Source of the DNA: Deltaproteobacteria bacterium
Lineage (GTDB): Bacteria > Myxococcota_A > Polyangia > Haliangiales > Haliangiaceae
Assembly: GCA_021413675.1 (NCBI GenBank)
Contig: JAIOQA010000562.1
Coordinates: 1 to 35,725, forward strand
Length of the DNA: 35,725 nt
Direction of reading: 5' to 3'
The notes under the pieces are model-generated. The model searched no databases, was not told where the DNA came from, and saw only the letters and a list, made by a program, of their open reading frames with translations. The position numbers and the translations under genes were made by a program. Positions 8,137 through 16,106 of the stretch are shown piece after piece. How positions within the stretch are numbered: the first letter of the stretch is position 1; each line of letters opens with the position of its first letter.

Positions 8137-9489
8137 TCAGTTGATGATCGGGCCGACGCAGGACGCGATGTCGAAGAACACGAAGGCCAGGGCCTTCTCC
8201 TGCGGGGTCAGGTCAGCCGAGCAACCCAGCGGGTACGCGTCGCCCGGGAACGACGAGGTCGACACGTGCATGTCCGAGTAGACGACCTTGCCGCAGCGGT
8301 CGGCCTCCTGGACGTCGAGCGGGGTCGTGAACTGCGAGATCTGCGGGCCGGTGTAGCCGGTCGACGCCTCGAGGTAGATGTACTGCTGCGCGAGCGCCGA
8401 GTTGATCGCCTTGGCGATGTTGCGGCCATCGGCGATGTCGATCTTGCCGTGGACGGTCGACGCGCCGACGTTGACCAGCCAGGTCGCGAGCGCCTTGCCC
8501 TTGTCGAAGGTCTCGTCGACGGTCGCGGTGACGTCGATGAAGTCGCCGGTGTCGTTCAGGGTCAGCGCCATCGGCCACGGCTGCGGCGCGGCGTTGATCC
8601 AGTAGTAGTGGTAGTGGGTGGCGAACACGCGACCGCCCTTGTTGGCGTAGTCGTACATGTTCTGCAGGGCGGTCGGCGACTTCTGATCCTCGTACTCGCT
8701 GCCCTCGCACGACAGCATCACGATGTCGTACTTGTCGAGGTTGCTCTCGGTGTTCCAGAACGTGGTCGCGTTGCTGAGCGTGCGCGCGCCGCCCGCGAAG
8801 GTCGAGTCGAACGCCGACGTGCCGCCGCCCGAGCCGACGAACAGGTTGACGCGGCCGGTCTCGCTGCCGGTGGTGATCTCCGCCGGGTCGATGCCGAGCT
8901 TGAGCGGCAGGCACTCCAGGGCGTCGGCGCCGCCGGTCGACAGTGCGATCTTGGGCATGTCGCCCTCGGTGTGGTTGCGCGGCAGGCGGGTCAGCGCCGC
9001 GTCGACCGGGGTGTCGGTGCACGCGGCCACCGTCGGGATCGTGATCTGGCGGCGCCACTTGCCGACCTGGATGATGACCGGCAGGTCCGCCGTCACCGGC
9101 ACGTCGGGCAGCACGAAGTGGCCGGCCTCGTCGGTGTTGACCTGCGAGACCGGCTGGCCGGCGAGCGTGTCATTGCACTTGTTGCACTGCACGCCCTCGG
9201 GGATCGGCCCGGGGTCGGCGTTGGGCACGTAGACCGTGACGCCCGACAGCGGCAGCGTGCCGTTGGGCGCGTAGACGATGCCGCTCAGGGTGGTCGTGCC
9301 GCCGCCCATCGTCGAGCAGTCGACCTTCTTGCACTCGAGCCCCACGCACGCGTCCGGCGGCGGCGGGGTCGCGTCGATCACGTCGGCGGGCTTGGCGTCG
9401 AACGTGGGCCCGTTTCCGTTGTTGGATCCGCACGCGGTGGCGACGAGAGCACCGGCCGCAAACAAGCTATGGCAAAGGAGACTGCGCAT
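8137..9489 (-). CDS. Predicted lipoprotein, paralogue A of a tandem pair
   Basis: The 450-residue protein has the signal MRSLLCHSLFAAGALVATAC with lipobox TAC, then a low-complexity linker and DACVGLECKKVDCSTMGGG. Residues of about 60-150 look like a carboxypeptidase-regulatory-like beta sandwich (LSGIVYAPNGTLPLSGVTVYVP, GHFVLPDVP). The middle has KYDIVMLSCEGSE and YANKGGRVFATHYHYYW, like the glutamine-amidotransferase/ThuA-type fold. The end is LTPQEKALAFVFFDIASCV. Many cysteines suggest disulfides outside the cytoplasm. The start is ATG 9489 with AGGAG 5 nt upstream. It is clearly homologous along its length to the next gene (9635-10984). No enzymatic residues can be assigned; function is unknown. 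Confidence 0.85.
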   Translation of the reverse strand: MRSLLCHSLFAAGALVATACGSNNGNGPTFDAKPADVIDATPPPPDACVGLECKKVDCSTMGGGTTTLSGIVYAPNGTLPLSGVTVYVPNADPGPIPEGVQCNKCNDTLAGQPVSQVNTDEAGHFVLPDVPVTADLPVIIQVGKWRRQITIPTVAACTDTPVDAALTRLPRNHTEGDMPKIALSTGGADALECLPLKLGIDPAEITTGSETGRVNLFVGSGGGTSAFDSTFAGGARTLSNATTFWNTESNLDKYDIVMLSCEGSEYEDQKSPTALQNMYDYANKGGRVFATHYHYYWINAAPQPWPMALTLNDTGDFIDVTATVDETFDKGKALATWLVNVGASTVHGKIDIADGRNIAKAINSALAQQYIYLEASTGYTGPQISQFTTPLDVQEADRCGKVVYSDMHVSTSSFPGDAYPLGCSADLTPQEKALAFVFFDIASCVGPIIN

Positions 9490-9634
9490 CGTGGCTCCTG
9501 CGTATCAGAGTCCGCGACCGCGCCGCCAGTCCTAATGTGTGCTCGCCCTGCCGAGGCGCGCACTCTGTTGCAGACCTGTTCGTCCCATCACGGATTGGAA
9601 ACCGGATGGAGACCTGCGAGGCCCTCGCGCCCGT

Positions 9635-10984
9635 TCAGTTCACGATCGGGCCGACGCAGGAGGCGATGTCGAAGAACATGAAGGCCAGCGCCTTCTCCTG
9701 CGGCGTCAGCCCGCTGGTCGCGCAGCCGCCGGGGAACCCGGTGCCCGACGACGACGACGAGCCCGACGACACGTGCATGTCCGAGAACACGACCTTGCCG
9801 CAGCGATCCGACTCGGGCGCCGACAGCGGCGCGGTGAACTGCAGGTTTTGGACGCCGACCGGTCCGCCCGAGGTCGACGAGTCGAGGTAGACCCAGCGCT
9901 GCGCCTTCTGCCCATCGACGGCCTGGCAGGTGTTGCGGCCATCCTTGATGTCGATCAGGTCGCGCGTCGTCGAGCCGCCGACGTTGAGCATCCAGGTCGC
10001 GAACGACCTGCCGCGATCGAAGCCCTCGTCGATGGTGCCGGTGGTCGTGTCGAGGTTGTTGCTGTTGTTGTCGAAGGTCGCCACCGTCGGCCACTCCTGC
10101 GGGCCGACCTCGAGCCACTTGTTGTGCCAGTGCGACATGAACACGCGGCCGCCGAGGTTGGCGTAGTCGAAGACCGCCTGCTGCGACGACGCCGGCGCCC
10201 GCGTGTCCGACGGCTGCGAGCCCTCGCACGAGAAGATGACGAGGTCGTACTTCTTGAGCTGGTCGAGGTTGTTCCACAGCGTCTTCGCGTCGCTGAAGGT
10301 GCCGGTGTTGGGCTGACCGCTGGCGAACTTGCTCGCGCCGTTGCCGTTGTAGAGGTGGACGTGGCCGGTGCCGCTGTCGGTCGAGAACTCCGACGGGTCG
10401 ATGCCGAGCTTGGGCAGGAGGCACTCGAGCGCGTCGGCGCCGCCGGTCGTGATCGCCATCTGCGGCATGTCACCCTCGGACGCCTTCGAGGGCAGGCTGG
10501 TCTGGGTCGCGTCGAGCGGCGTGTCGACGCACGCGGCGACGGTCGCGACCGTGATCTGGCGCCGCCACTTGCCGACCTGGATGACCAGCGGCAGGTTCGG
10601 CACGACCGGCACGTTCTCGAGGACGAAGTGGCCCATCTCGTCGGTGGTGGTCTGCACCACCGGGTTGCCCGGCAGCGCGTTGTCACAGCGATCGCACGTC
10701 GCGCCCGCCGTCAGCGGCCCCGGGTCGCTGTTGGGCACGTAGACCGTGACGTTGTAGAGCGGCAGGGTCTTGTTGGGCGCGTAGACCACGCCCGACAAGG
10801 TCGTCGTCCCGCCGCCCATCGTCGAGCAATCGACCTGCATGCACTGCAGGCCGACGCACGCGTCGGGCGGGCCCTGGCCGTCGCCGTGGCCGCCGTCGCC
10901 GTCGCCCTTCGGCACGGGCGCTCCACACGCGAGGAGCGAGAACGCGATCGCGATAGCACTCGAGGCGACGTGAGAGACGCGCAT
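9635..10984 (-). CDS. Predicted lipoprotein, paralogue B of a tandem pair
   Basis: The 449-residue protein has a signal peptide with lipobox LLAC and matches the preceding paralogue from DACVGLQCMQVDCSTMGGG to LTPQEKALAFMFFDIASCV. Shared segments include VIQVGKWRRQIT, GGADALECL, LGIDP, a KYDLVIFSCEGS strand and YANLGGRVFMSHWHNKW. Differences are concentrated in linkers, for example a Ser/Gly insert before GTGFPGGC. A GGAGG Shine-Dalgarno lies 7 nt before ATG 10984. The 145-bp gap 9490-9634 between the two genes contains no recognised element apart from a small GCGAGGGCCTCGC dyad near 9616. An envelope or surface role is inferred from the signal and cysteines only. Confidence 0.85.
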   Translation of the reverse strand: MRVSHVASSAIAIAFSLLACGAPVPKGDGDGGHGDGQGPPDACVGLQCMQVDCSTMGGGTTTLSGVVYAPNKTLPLYNVTVYVPNSDPGPLTAGATCDRCDNALPGNPVVQTTTDEMGHFVLENVPVVPNLPLVIQVGKWRRQITVATVAACVDTPLDATQTSLPSKASEGDMPQMAITTGGADALECLLPKLGIDPSEFSTDSGTGHVHLYNGNGASKFASGQPNTGTFSDAKTLWNNLDQLKKYDLVIFSCEGSQPSDTRAPASSQQAVFDYANLGGRVFMSHWHNKWLEVGPQEWPTVATFDNNSNNLDTTTGTIDEGFDRGRSFATWMLNVGGSTTRDLIDIKDGRNTCQAVDGQKAQRWVYLDSSTSGGPVGVQNLQFTAPLSAPESDRCGKVVFSDMHVSSGSSSSSGTGFPGGCATSGLTPQEKALAFMFFDIASCVGPIVN

Positions 10985-11066
10985 GCGAGACCTCCAGCAG
11001 CATCACCCTCGGCGACGCTAGAACCCGCAGCGTAGCACCGGGCCGCGGCGCGCCGGTAGGTTTTCC

Positions 11067-11082
11067 CGGCGGCAACCCGCCG
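11067..11082. terminator. Small hairpin after gpsA
   Basis: A 6-bp perfect stem (CGGCGG/CCGCCG) with a 4-nt loop lies 30 nt past the gpsA stop, in the gap before the paralogue B lipoprotein. There is no clear T-run on the minus strand, so termination here is only a suggestion. Confidence 0.25.
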
Positions 11083-11111
11083 TCCCTTTCGTGCACAGCG
11101 CGTGACGCGAG

Positions 11112-12116
11112 CTACGCGTCGCGCTCGGTGCGCAGGGCGCGCTGCATCAGCTTGGTCATCGTCTCGCGGGCCGGCGCGCCGCGGTGCACGATCTCGTACA
11201 TCACGTCGGTGATCGGCGCGGGCACGCCGACCTTGCGAGCCAGCTCGTGCGCAACCTTGGTTGTGTTCACGCCCTCGGCGACCATGCGCATGTCGCGCAG
11301 GATGTCCTCCATCGACTGCCCGCGCCCGAGCGCGAGGCCGACCTTGCGGTTGCGCGATGCGTCGCCCGCGCAGGTCAGGACCAGGTCGCCCATGCCGGAC
11401 AGGCCGGCGAAGGTCGCGGCGTGGGCCCCCATCGCGACCCCGACCCGCGTGATCTCGGCGAGGCCGCGGGTGATGAGCGCGGCCCGGGCGTTCGAGCCGA
11501 GGCCGAGGCCGTCGGAGACGCCGGCGGCGATCGCGACGACGTTCTTGATCGCGCCGCCGACCAGCACGCCGGTGACGTCGTCGGTCGAGTAGATGCGGAA
11601 GCGCTCGTTCGACAGCGTCTTCTGGGCCTGGGCGGTGGCGACCGGGTCGGTGCCCGCGAGCACGATCGCGGCGGGCATGCCGGCGGCGATCTCGGCGGCG
11701 AAGGTCGGCCCGCTCAGGTAGGTCGCGCGCGCCGCGATCCGCGCCGGGAAGATGTCGCGGTAGACGTGGTCGATCGTCTGCAGCGTGCCCTCCTCGAGGC
11801 CCTTCGACGCGTTGACGACGATGACGTCGGGGTCGAGGTACGCCGCGGCCCGGCCGAGCACGCTGCGGATCGCGTGCGACGGCGTGACGCCGAGGACCAG
11901 CTGCTTGCCGGTCACCGCCGCGGCGAGGTCCGCGGTGACGATCACGCCTGCCGGCAGCGCGAAGCCCGGCAGGTACGAGCTCGTCCGGGTCTCGGACAGG
12001 ACCTGGGCGGCGGCGGGGTCGCGGCACCAGAACGCGACCTGATGGCCGGCGTTGGCGGCGAGGATCGCGAGGCAGGTGCCGTAGCTGCCGGCTCCGATGA
12101 CGGCGATGTCGGCCAT
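11112..12116 (-). CDS. gpsA: Glycerol-3-phosphate dehydrogenase [NAD(P)+]
   Basis: The 334-residue protein, of normal family length, reduces dihydroxyacetone phosphate to sn-glycerol 3-phosphate, the start of phospholipid synthesis, in the cytoplasm. The Rossmann motif is IGAGSYG (8-13 GxGxxG). Further family signatures are VNASKGLE, LSGPTFAAEI, VGGAIKNVVAIAAG (with the catalytic Lys) and GMGDLVLTCAGDASRNRKVG. It starts at ATG 12116 and lies 63 nt downstream of the diguanylate-cyclase gene on the same strand. A TACGCT box 8 nt before its ATG suggests its own promoter. Nothing is truncated. Confidence 0.97.
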   Translation of the reverse strand: MADIAVIGAGSYGTCLAILAANAGHQVAFWCRDPAAAQVLSETRTSSYLPGFALPAGVIVTADLAAAVTGKQLVLGVTPSHAIRSVLGRAAAYLDPDVIVVNASKGLEEGTLQTIDHVYRDIFPARIAARATYLSGPTFAAEIAAGMPAAIVLAGTDPVATAQAQKTLSNERFRIYSTDDVTGVLVGGAIKNVVAIAAGVSDGLGLGSNARAALITRGLAEITRVGVAMGAHAATFAGLSGMGDLVLTCAGDASRNRKVGLALGRGQSMEDILRDMRMVAEGVNTTKVAHELARKVGVPAPITDVMYEIVHRGAPARETMTKLMQRALRTERDA

Positions 12117-12124
12117 GGGCGTGA

Positions 12125-12130
12125 AGCGTA
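12125..12130 (-). promoter_or_regulatory. Possible -10 box directly before gpsA
   Basis: TACGCT (TAnnnT) on the minus strand lies 8 nt before ATG 12116. There is no TGn extension and no Shine-Dalgarno. It fits the leaderless spacing seen at other genes of the window but is a weak match by itself. Confidence 0.3.
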
Positions 12131-12179
12131 CTCGCGCCGCGCCGGCAAACGCCAGCGACGCGCGCGGCTCGCGTGCGTG

Positions 12180-13244
12180 TCAGCCGAGCGTCTGGTCGTT
12201 CGCCTGCGTGGCGAGCACGACCCGGTTGCGGCCGGCGCGCTTGGCGCCGTAGAGCGCGGTGTCGGCGCCGCGGATCAGGCCCTCTGCGTCGGTCGCGTCG
12301 TCGGGGAAGGTCGCCACGCCGACCGAGATCGCGAGCGTGCCGCCGGGCTGCGCGCCGGTGTGCGCGAACGGGTGGGTCGCGACCCGATCGCGCAGGCGCT
12401 CGGCGATCTTGGCGGCCGTGAACTTGGCGGTGTCGACCAGGATCACACCGAACTCCTCGCCGCCGTAGCGCGCGACGACGTCGTTGGCGCGGCGGCCCTC
12501 GGCGAGCAGGCGCGCGACCTGGCGCAGCACCTCGTCGCCGGCGGGGTGGCCGTGGTGGTCGTTGTAGTGCTTGAAGTGATCGACGTCGATCATCAGGAGC
12601 GACAGCGGCAGGCCGTTGCGCGCCGAGCGCTCGACCTCGAGCGACAGCCGCTCGTGAAAGTGGCGGTGGTTGTAGAGGCCGGTGAGACCGTCGGTGACCG
12701 CGAGCTGCGCGAGCCGCGCGTTGGCCTCGGCCAGCTCGTGGGTGCGCTCCTGGACCTTGGCCTCGAGCTCGCGGTTCATCTCGAGCAGCGCCTGGTTCTT
12801 CGACGACAAGGTCGCGATCAGCCGCTGGTTCTCCTCGGTCAGCCGGTACTGCCGCAGCAGGTTCTCGACGATGAGGTGGAGCGAGGCCTCGTCCCAGGGT
12901 TTGGGGATGTAGTGGTTGAGGTGCGCGCGGTTGATGGCCGAGATCACCGCCTCGAGCCCGGCCTGGCCGGTGAGCAGGATCTTGGTCGTGGTCGGCGAGC
13001 GCTTGTCGACCTTCTCGAGCAGATCGACGCCCTTCATGCCCGGCATGATCTGGTCGGCGATGATGACGGCGATCGACTCGCCATCCTTCTCGAGCTCCTC
13101 GAACAACTCGAGCGCATCGGGGCCCGAGCTCGCGGTGGCGATCGAGCACTCGTGGCCGAAGCGCGCGCCGAGCTGCTGGCGGAGCGCGTTGAGCACGCCC
13201 TCCTCGTCGTCGACGCAGAGGATGGTCTCGCGCGCGGCGATCAC
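12180..13244 (-). CDS. Response regulator: receiver domain with GGDEF diguanylate cyclase
   Basis: The 354-residue protein starts at GTG 13244, which overlaps the kinase stop (GTGA). The receiver domain (about 8-125) has CVDDEEG with acidic D12/D13, phosphoacceptor D64 in IIADQIMPG, LLTGQAG and IPKPWDEA. A coiled-coil segment (about 135-180, NQALLEMNRELEAKVQERTH) leads to the GGDEF domain, which starts at VTDGLTGLYNHRHF. The active site is GGEEF at 261-265, so the cyclase should be active. An RxxD inhibitory site (RAND, 252-255) lies five residues before it, as in product-inhibited cyclases. It should make c-di-GMP from GTP when phosphorylated by the adjacent kinase. An in-frame extension to 13328 exists but covers kinase-coding sequence. 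Confidence 0.96.
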   Translation of the reverse strand: MIAARETILCVDDEEGVLNALRQQLGARFGHECSIATASSGPDALELFEELEKDGESIAVIIADQIMPGMKGVDLLEKVDKRSPTTTKILLTGQAGLEAVISAINRAHLNHYIPKPWDEASLHLIVENLLRQYRLTEENQRLIATLSSKNQALLEMNRELEAKVQERTHELAEANARLAQLAVTDGLTGLYNHRHFHERLSLEVERSARNGLPLSLLMIDVDHFKHYNDHHGHPAGDEVLRQVARLLAEGRRANDVVARYGGEEFGVILVDTAKFTAAKIAERLRDRVATHPFAHTGAQPGGTLAISVGVATFPDDATDAEGLIRGADTALYGAKRAGRNRVVLATQANDQTLG

Positions 13245-16081
13245 GACGAGACCTCCGCGGCCAGGTCTGCCTCGACCGGCACCGGCGTCGCCGCGCGCGG
13301 CGCGACGCCGGCGCCGATCGGCAACCACACCTCGAAGGCGGTGCGGCCCGGCACCGACTCGCAGCGGACCGTGCCGCCGTGCTTCTCGACGATCTGTCTC
13401 ACGATGCCCAACCCCAGCCCCGTCCCCTCACCCTTCGGCTTGGTCGTGAAGAACGGCTCGAAGATCCGCGGCATGACGTCGGCGGGAATGCCCGGGCCGT
13501 CGTCGATGATCCGCACCATCACGCCCGGCCCGTGCGGCTCGGTCTCGATCGCGATGCTCCCGCGCCCCTTGAGGGCCTGGACCGCGTTCTGGATGAGGTT
13601 GGTCCACACCTGGTTGAGCTCGTCGACGTAGGCGGGGACCAGCGGAAGCCTTCCAAAACGCCTGGTGACGACGATATCACGGAGGGCGTAGTCCAAGAGC
13701 GCGAGCGTGATCTCGATGCCCTCGTGGAGATCCGTCTGGCTCGACGTGGCCTGCTGGTCGAGGTGCGAGTAGGTCTTGAGCGCACCCACGATGCGCTGGA
13801 TGCGCCGGATCGCGGCCTGGATCACGTGAGCGTTGCGGTGCAGGTTGGCCGCCTCCGTGAGGTAGCCCACGGCCAGCGGGATGAGCTGCGGGCGGGCCGG
13901 CCCGGTGCAGGCCGCGCACAGCGCGATGGCCTCGTCGGGCTCGGCGCCGACCTCGACCAGCGCGAGCGCGATCTCGGCGGGATCGGCGATGCCCTCGAGA
14001 TCGATCCGGCCGCGCAGCTCGCGCGCCGCGCGCCGCACGCCGGCGCCGGTCGGCAACCGCCGCTGGGCGACGATCGGCGCGAGCGCCTCGGCGGCCTCGA
14101 TCACCGCGCGTCGGATCTCGGGCGCGACCTGCAGCTCGGCCAGCGTGACCGTGTGCGAGGTGAGCCGCCGCACGACCTCGCCCATCGCGTCGGCGGAGCC
14201 GCGGATCGCCGCCGACGGCGAGTTGACCTCGTGCGCGACGCCGGCGACCAGGAGGCCGAGGCCGGCGAGCCGCTCGCTCAGGATCAGCTGGGCCTGGGCG
14301 TCGCGCAGATCGGCGAGCGCCTTGCCGAGCTCCTGGTTCATCGCGGTGAGCTCCGAGGTCCGGAGCCGGACCTTGCGCTCGAGCTCCTCGCTCGAGCCGC
14401 GGACCTCGTCGTAGAGCCGGGCGTTCTCGACCGCGGCCGCGGCCTGGTCGGCGAAGGTCGCGAGCAGGTTGGCGTCGGCGTCGGAGAACGACCGGTGATC
14501 GGCGTTGCGCCCGACGACGATCACGCCGACGACCACGCCCTTGCGCTCGAGCGGCGCGGCCAGCAGCGAGCCGTCGATGCCGGCGAGCTGGGCGATCGCC
14601 GCGCGGCGCTCGTCCTCGGCCAGCCGCGGCACCAGGATCGCGCGCCGGGCCTGCGCGACCTCGGCGGCGAGCGGCAAGAGCGGCCGGGCCTGGATCGCGC
14701 CCTCGCTGCCCATGAGCGTCGTCCGCAGGTTGCGGCCCAGCGAGCGCGCCGCGCCCAGCCGCAGCGTGATCGCGCCGTCGGCGCCGGCCGACGCGACCCA
14801 CAGCGCGCACAGGCGCACGTCGAACGTGCGCGCGACCGAGTCGACGATCTTGCGCAGCACCTGATCGAGATCGATGACCGACGACACCGCGCGGCCGGCG
14901 TCGTGGAGCGCGACGATCTCGCGCATGCGCGCGGCCAGGCGCTGCTGGTTCTCCTTGAGCGTCGTGGTCATGTGCGCGAACGCCTCGGCCAGCTCGCCGA
15001 TCTCGTCGCCGCGCGGGATGTCGATGGCGTGGTCGAGATCGCCGCGCGCGACCGCGATCGCGCCGCGGTGGAGCCGCGCGATCGGCGCGCCCAGCCGGCG
15101 ACCGAGCCAGGCCGCGAGCGCCAGCGCGAACCCGAGCGCGACCGCGCCGCCGATCGCCAGCGACCGGAACGCGACCTGCTTGGCCGAGGCCACCGGGCCG
15201 CGATCGATCGCCACGCCGAACAGCCCGACCGGGTGATCCTCGACGTCGACCAGCGCGGTCCACGCGACCGCGTACTCGCCGCCGCTGATCTCGGCGGTCG
15301 CCAGGACCCGCCGGCCGGCCGCGGCCTGCGCCGCGATGCCGGTGCCGATCGCCACCGTCGGCGCGCGCTCGCCGAGCGGGTCGCGGAAGGTCGACAGCGC
15401 CTCGGTCGCGGTCCGCGGCGCGATCATGACCTCGGCGCCGAGCGCGCCCTTGATCGCGTCGGCGAAGTCGGCGTCGAGCGGCACCGACAGCACGACCACG
15501 CCCTGCAGCGCGAACGACTCGTCGACGATCGGCGCGACCGCGCGCACGACCAGGCGCGGCTCGCCGGGCGCACCGTCCGGCGTCGGCACCGTGATCACGT
15601 CGAGGTTCACGCGCTGCGCCCAGGCCTGGCCGGCGCGGACCAGCGGCGCGTCGGCGGCCAGCCCCAGCCCCTCGAAGCGGGCGGTGTCGCCGCCGATCAC
15701 CTGATCGAGCACGGCCTGGCCGCTGGCGTCCTTGACCTGGACCAGCGCCGCCGGCAACAGCGGCGCCTCGCGCGCGATCAGCGCCGAGACCGCGCCCTTG
15801 CCGGTCGCCATCGCGCGCGACAGATCGTTGGTCGAGGCCACGCGCACCGCGTCGGCGCCGTAGCGCTCGACCGTGCGCAGGAGCAGGTTCAGGCCGACGT
15901 CGAGCTGGCGCTGGGTCTCGCTCTCGAGGCCGCGCTCGAGGCCGCCGAGCACCACGCCGCCGGCGATCGTCGCGACCACCGCGACCGGCACCAGCGCCGC
16001 GATCGAGAGCGACAGCGCCAGCTTGTGGCGCAGCCGCAGCCGCCCGAGCGGGGCGACCAGCCAGCGCAGCAGCCGCATCAT
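13241..16081 (-). CDS. Large membrane sensor histidine kinase (sensor domain-HAMP-GAF-HisKA-HATPase)
   Basis: The 946-residue protein has TM1 at about 20-47, a roughly 250-residue periplasmic sensor region of Cache-like size, TM2 at about 300-325, HAMP to about 375 (DLDHAIDIPRGDEIGELAEAF would span it), a GAF domain at about 395-540 (DLDQVLRKIVDSVARTFDVR), a coiled coil and the HisKA helix with H617 in VAHEVNSPSAA. The ATPase domain has ELNQVWTNLIQNAVQAL (N box), DDGPGIP (G1), FEPFFTTKPKGEG and GTGLGLGIV. Between DHp helix 1 (H617) and the helix-2-like IQAAIRRIQRIVGALKTYS lie about 130 extra, mainly helical residues. It sits 25 nt after the binding-protein gene and overlaps the regulator gene, so the three are one operon. 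Confidence 0.96.
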   Translation of the reverse strand: MMRLLRWLVAPLGRLRLRHKLALSLSIAALVPVAVVATIAGGVVLGGLERGLESETQRQLDVGLNLLLRTVERYGADAVRVASTNDLSRAMATGKGAVSALIAREAPLLPAALVQVKDASGQAVLDQVIGGDTARFEGLGLAADAPLVRAGQAWAQRVNLDVITVPTPDGAPGEPRLVVRAVAPIVDESFALQGVVVLSVPLDADFADAIKGALGAEVMIAPRTATEALSTFRDPLGERAPTVAIGTGIAAQAAAGRRVLATAEISGGEYAVAWTALVDVEDHPVGLFGVAIDRGPVASAKQVAFRSLAIGGAVALGFALALAAWLGRRLGAPIARLHRGAIAVARGDLDHAIDIPRGDEIGELAEAFAHMTTTLKENQQRLAARMREIVALHDAGRAVSSVIDLDQVLRKIVDSVARTFDVRLCALWVASAGADGAITLRLGAARSLGRNLRTTLMGSEGAIQARPLLPLAAEVAQARRAILVPRLAEDERRAAIAQLAGIDGSLLAAPLERKGVVVGVIVVGRNADHRSFSDADANLLATFADQAAAAVENARLYDEVRGSSEELERKVRLRTSELTAMNQELGKALADLRDAQAQLILSERLAGLGLLVAGVAHEVNSPSAAIRGSADAMGEVVRRLTSHTVTLAELQVAPEIRRAVIEAAEALAPIVAQRRLPTGAGVRRAARELRGRIDLEGIADPAEIALALVEVGAEPDEAIALCAACTGPARPQLIPLAVGYLTEAANLHRNAHVIQAAIRRIQRIVGALKTYSHLDQQATSSQTDLHEGIEITLALLDYALRDIVVTRRFGRLPLVPAYVDELNQVWTNLIQNAVQALKGRGSIAIETEPHGPGVMVRIIDDGPGIPADVMPRIFEPFFTTKPKGEGTGLGLGIVRQIVEKHGGTVRCESVPGRTAFEVWLPIGAGVAPRAATPVPVEADLAAEVSS

Positions 16082-16106
16082 GGAAGGGACGCTCGCCTTC
16101 GCTCGC

